A stretch of 64,000 bases of DNA from Ephemerocybe angulata (Eukaryota; Basidiomycota; Agaricomycetes; Agaricales; Psathyrellaceae), in NCBI GenBank assembly GCA_013368325.1, contig JAACJK010000225.1, positions 124,001 through 188,000 of the forward strand. Direction: 5' to 3'. Positions 61,040 to 64,000 of the stretch are shown here, in pieces. The position numbers and the translations under genes are program-made. A model generated the notes under the pieces. It was not told where the DNA came from and did not search any database. It was given only the letters and a program-made list of their open reading frames with translations. Each line of letters begins with the position of its first letter. Positions within the stretch are counted from its first letter, which is position 1.

Positions 61040-64000
61040 TCATAGCCGATACCGACTCGTAATCAACTTAACCCTCTTCACATCCCTCGGCATAAACTTA
61101 TCATAGATCCTATCCATAACCGTCGGCTGTTGCGGTGCTCCCTGCCTCTGCCAAAACCTCACAATCGCGCGCCTCCACTTACGACAAACGGGCGTACAGC
61201 TCGACCATGAGCATTCCACATGCACCCAGCGGTACATCGCGTCCACGTCGTTCTCCGGGCCTGGGCTTCCCGAACCCCCTGTACCGAAGCTCCCCGCGTG
61301 CGGGCTGCCGTGCAACTTAAGGAGGGCCTCGTTCCGCTTGCGCTCCTTCTCCTTCTCTCTCTCTTTGAGCACGGACCCCGTTTCGAGCGGTACAGCGGCG
61401 AGAGCCCCGGTGCTGTGACGGTTCGACGCGGTGGGGAGCTCGCTCATTACTCTTCGATGTGAAGGTCGAGCCGGTCCTGCGGATCCCAGCGAAAGCATAT
61501 GGGGTCCGTGCTGCGTCGGAGGCTGGCTGCCACTCGGTTCCTCCAGCGACGCAGCGATCCCGAATAACCACAACTCCACGTCGAACTGCACCAGCTCTTT
61601 CACCAGCTCCGGAGAGTCGGCCACAGAGAAGGAGCAGAACTTGCCAAGGTGCAGTTCAGATAGGAACGTGGCTGCGTCATCAGGGTCGATGGCGTACGGG
61701 GATGAGAAGGGGCGAGCACTGGACCGGTGTCGACTGTGAAGGGAGGCATAGTGTTGGTGGTTGCGTCTGAAGGTCGATATATCCGCGGGAGCGGAGAAGG
61801 GCAGGCTGGGGTAGGCGTCATCGTCTGCCTCGTTATACGTCGCGGAGAAGGATGAAGTCGAAGAGGCTGGCGATGAGACTAAGTGGAGGCCCTGCTTCCG
61901 TGACGCAGATTTCGATTGTACAGGGGAAGAAGCTTTGATCGTTGCTCCGTCAGGCTGGAGTGAAAACTACAAAATGGCAAGTCCATATCAACTGTCTAAT
62001 AGGTAAGCGAGAAGCGTACCTGTGCGCTGGCACTCTTCAAATACCGCATCGCTAAATCCGTGTACAACTGCGACCTCGACACGTACAAACCCCTCGCTCG
62101 CTGCGGGTCCCTAATAAAGTCGACAAACGACCGATCGTGGAACTTCACCACCCTCTTGATCGCCATACCGCCCTTGGCCGGCGTCCTACGCACCGCTGTT
62201 GTTGAAATTCTAAATGCACGTTGGAGGTCTTCTTGAGTGGGAAGCGGAATCTCCAGAATCGCATCCATGTACCCCCCAACTAAGGCCTTCTCCAAACACC
62301 TGCCTTCACCATCCGCATCGGTGTCGAACCCGAAGAACAGAGCGAGCCTCGGCAGTGTGAGCTCGACACCCGTTCCAGAGCTCAGAAGTTCGTCGATCTC
62401 CCTAACCGCTTTGGCCAAATGCGATGAGTCACTGAACCCACCCCTCTCCGCGGCATCATGCAAAATGACATTATACAGGGCATCGAGTGCGGCGTATGGG
62501 TGCTGGTAGCTCTTCGTAAACTTTGCTTGGAGGACGAGTTGCAACAGCCGCCTTGGGTCGGACGCGTCCGCTATTGTCATCGAATCCCTATCTGGCCCCT
62601 CTCCCCGCATAATGAACCGAATCACTGTCAAGGCATATGCGAATTTTCCCGACGCGTTGTACACGAGTCGATGGGTAGCTCCGTCCTTTGGGTCAACCGC
62701 ATCGTCGAATGGATCAGGCCACCCAACGTTCCTCGGCAGCCCATACCACATCCTGCAAATTTCGTTGAACTTGCACTGGAGGTACATCTGGATGTCAGTC
62801 TCCATGACTTCGTCATCTCCCGCATCCTTTCCCGCCCCTCTGCCTCTGCCTCGCCCGCCGCTTCCTCCATGTCTGACCTTCCCTGCACTACCCTCGGCGA
62901 AGGGGAGGATGAGTCGATATGTAACCGCTTCGAGCTCGGGGTGGAGTTTGAACTGCCTCTCGATCGTCCTGTGGGGCTTGCTGGAGACCACCAAGCGGAA
63001 GTAGGGCACAAATCGCCTGTCCTGGGACAACTTCCGCACCAAGTTCAGGATCTCGATCTGGTCTTCGTCGTTGATGCATTCGTCCAGGGCCTCGAGCAGC
63101 ACCACTCGATGTGCTGGCAGGGGAGAGGAACGGTGAGTCGATTGTTGCTGCTGCGCCAGCTGCGCTATCGGTTCGAGAATAAGTTTCTCCATCTGCATCG
63201 CTAATCCCTTATGCTGACCCCCGTCTCTCGTATCTTCTCCGAGCGATAACACCCCTACATCTCGTTCGATAACCTTCCCAATGATATCCCCAAGGCCAGG
63301 AACATTCCTCGCCAGCTGATACGCAAGGGTTGGTACGAACTTGCTCTTGTTGTTACGAGTCGTCCTATGGTGTCGGAAGAAAAAGCTCGCCGCCAGTAAT
63401 GGCACCGGGGGCTCGCACAGCACATGCTGATTATTTGCCACACCCAGTGTGCTACCTGACGTAGCCGTATTCGAACATCTCTCCGCAATCGTATGCATAA
63501 GAGACGACTTGCCCGACGTCGTGGGGCCGCTGAGCCACAATATATGTTCGGGCTGGGAAGGCGGAGGTGCCATCGAGGCGCTGCGGTTCCGTTTGCTGTT
63601 TTTCCGTGTGTGAGGTCCATAGAAAGAAAGTGTGGCGGATGTGTACGTCGGTGTGCTAGGGGTGGGTGGAGCTTCGGTGCCCATCCCGGTTGCAGCAGAT
63701 GAAGTGGGTGGGGTATACTGAATCCAGCTCATGACGTCGTCCACGATCGCTCTATGAGTTTCTGGGTGGCAGTTTGGGGTGTGGAATCGCTCGACGACGG
63801 CATCGTGAATGGCCCCATGTGCAATGTGGGTGTATAGTAGTTGGAGGCCTGGTGCATGGGAGGTTGGGTATCTGGGGCCACTCGAGGACAGATTTGCTTA
63901 CCAGCTGAAAGCCTTTGCTGCGTGGGTGAGGTTACCCTCGTCCGCGTGCTTCTTCCATCTGTCGGAGTACCGAGTCGCGGGGTCAACTGCTCGTCGTCGT
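61040..64000 (-). CDS. NACHT-type P-loop NTPase, 5' end beyond or unresolved
   Basis: The last two exons are clear: 62020 upward to at least 63744 (open to about 63886; a likely acceptor gives an exon start at 63848) and 61966-61040, joined in phase 0 with a 53 bp intron. The NTPase has Walker A LSGPTTSGKSS, the family block AASFFFRHH ... LAYQLA and Walker B VVLLEALDECI. A helical region ending in VKFHDRSFVDFIRDP follows, the pattern of Agaricomycete nephrocystin-3/NACHT-like STAND proteins. The final exon adds about 300 low-complexity residues with a charged stretch (KEREKEKERKRNE). STAND NTPases act as signalling switches, often in self/non-self responses; the role here is unknown. N-terminal exons (such as one around 63905-63960, EGNLTHAAKAFS) do not join in phase with what I see, so the start is left open. 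Confidence 0.75.

Noticed and set aside
62458..63204. 248-codon frame antisense to the NACHT-type gene
   Set aside because: Shadow of the GC-rich coding sequence; no domain.

Overview
The window is nuclear DNA of a filamentous basidiomycete, most likely a mushroom-forming Agaricomycete. The evidence is genes with many 50-70 bp introns, large families of F-box proteins, nine loci of the fungal-type protein kinase family FunK1, and a NACHT-type P-loop NTPase of the kind common in that class. No bacterial, organellar or viral gene set was seen. Exon limits were worked out by hand from splice sites and reading phase; for most genes the phases close exactly.

Left part (1-26,100) is a normal gene-rich segment with conserved single-copy genes: an F-box/WD40 protein, the mitochondrial Rho GTPase GEM1 (Miro), a vWFA-domain protein, an ABM-like small protein, a Tma23-like G-patch protein, a second F-box protein, ribosomal protein S19 and a PrxQ/BCP peroxiredoxin. 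FunK1 genes are scattered among them: two intact (8.4-10.9 kb and 15.9-18.8 kb), one collapsed tandem copy (19.3-20.2 kb) and one 5'-truncated relic (12.8-14.2 kb) split by a 1.08 kb non-autonomous DNA element with a 9-10 bp target duplication.

Middle part (26,300-49,600) is a FunK1 amplification zone. A cassette of nitronate monooxygenase plus FunK1 occurs twice in direct orientation (about 26.3-32.0 kb and 40.35-45.8 kb). A third, inverted copy of its FunK1 gene (35.8-38.5 kb) makes a giant inverted repeat with arms of about 3.4 kb around a diverged FunK1 gene that has lost its catalytic Asp. A broken AT-hook/zinc-ribbon transposon fragment and a short 330 bp inverted-repeat element sit at the duplication breakpoints. 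A FunK1 3' relic and a further FunK1 gene follow.

Right part (49,700-58,500) is a FunK1 gene whose first coding exon is split by a 6,007 bp transposon. The element has about 128 bp terminal inverted repeats, a perfect 9 bp target duplication and two divergent genes: a RecQ-like DExH helicase and a DUF6589 protein. Both carry frame-breaking indels. This two-gene element is the best candidate for a poorly described system. The window ends with another F-box-like gene and a NACHT-type NTPase gene that runs off the edge.

A perfect palindromic 11-mer (TGATGSCATCA) lies 100-165 bp upstream of the start in seven of the nine FunK1 loci with a preserved 5' end, including diverged ones, and looks like a shared promoter element.
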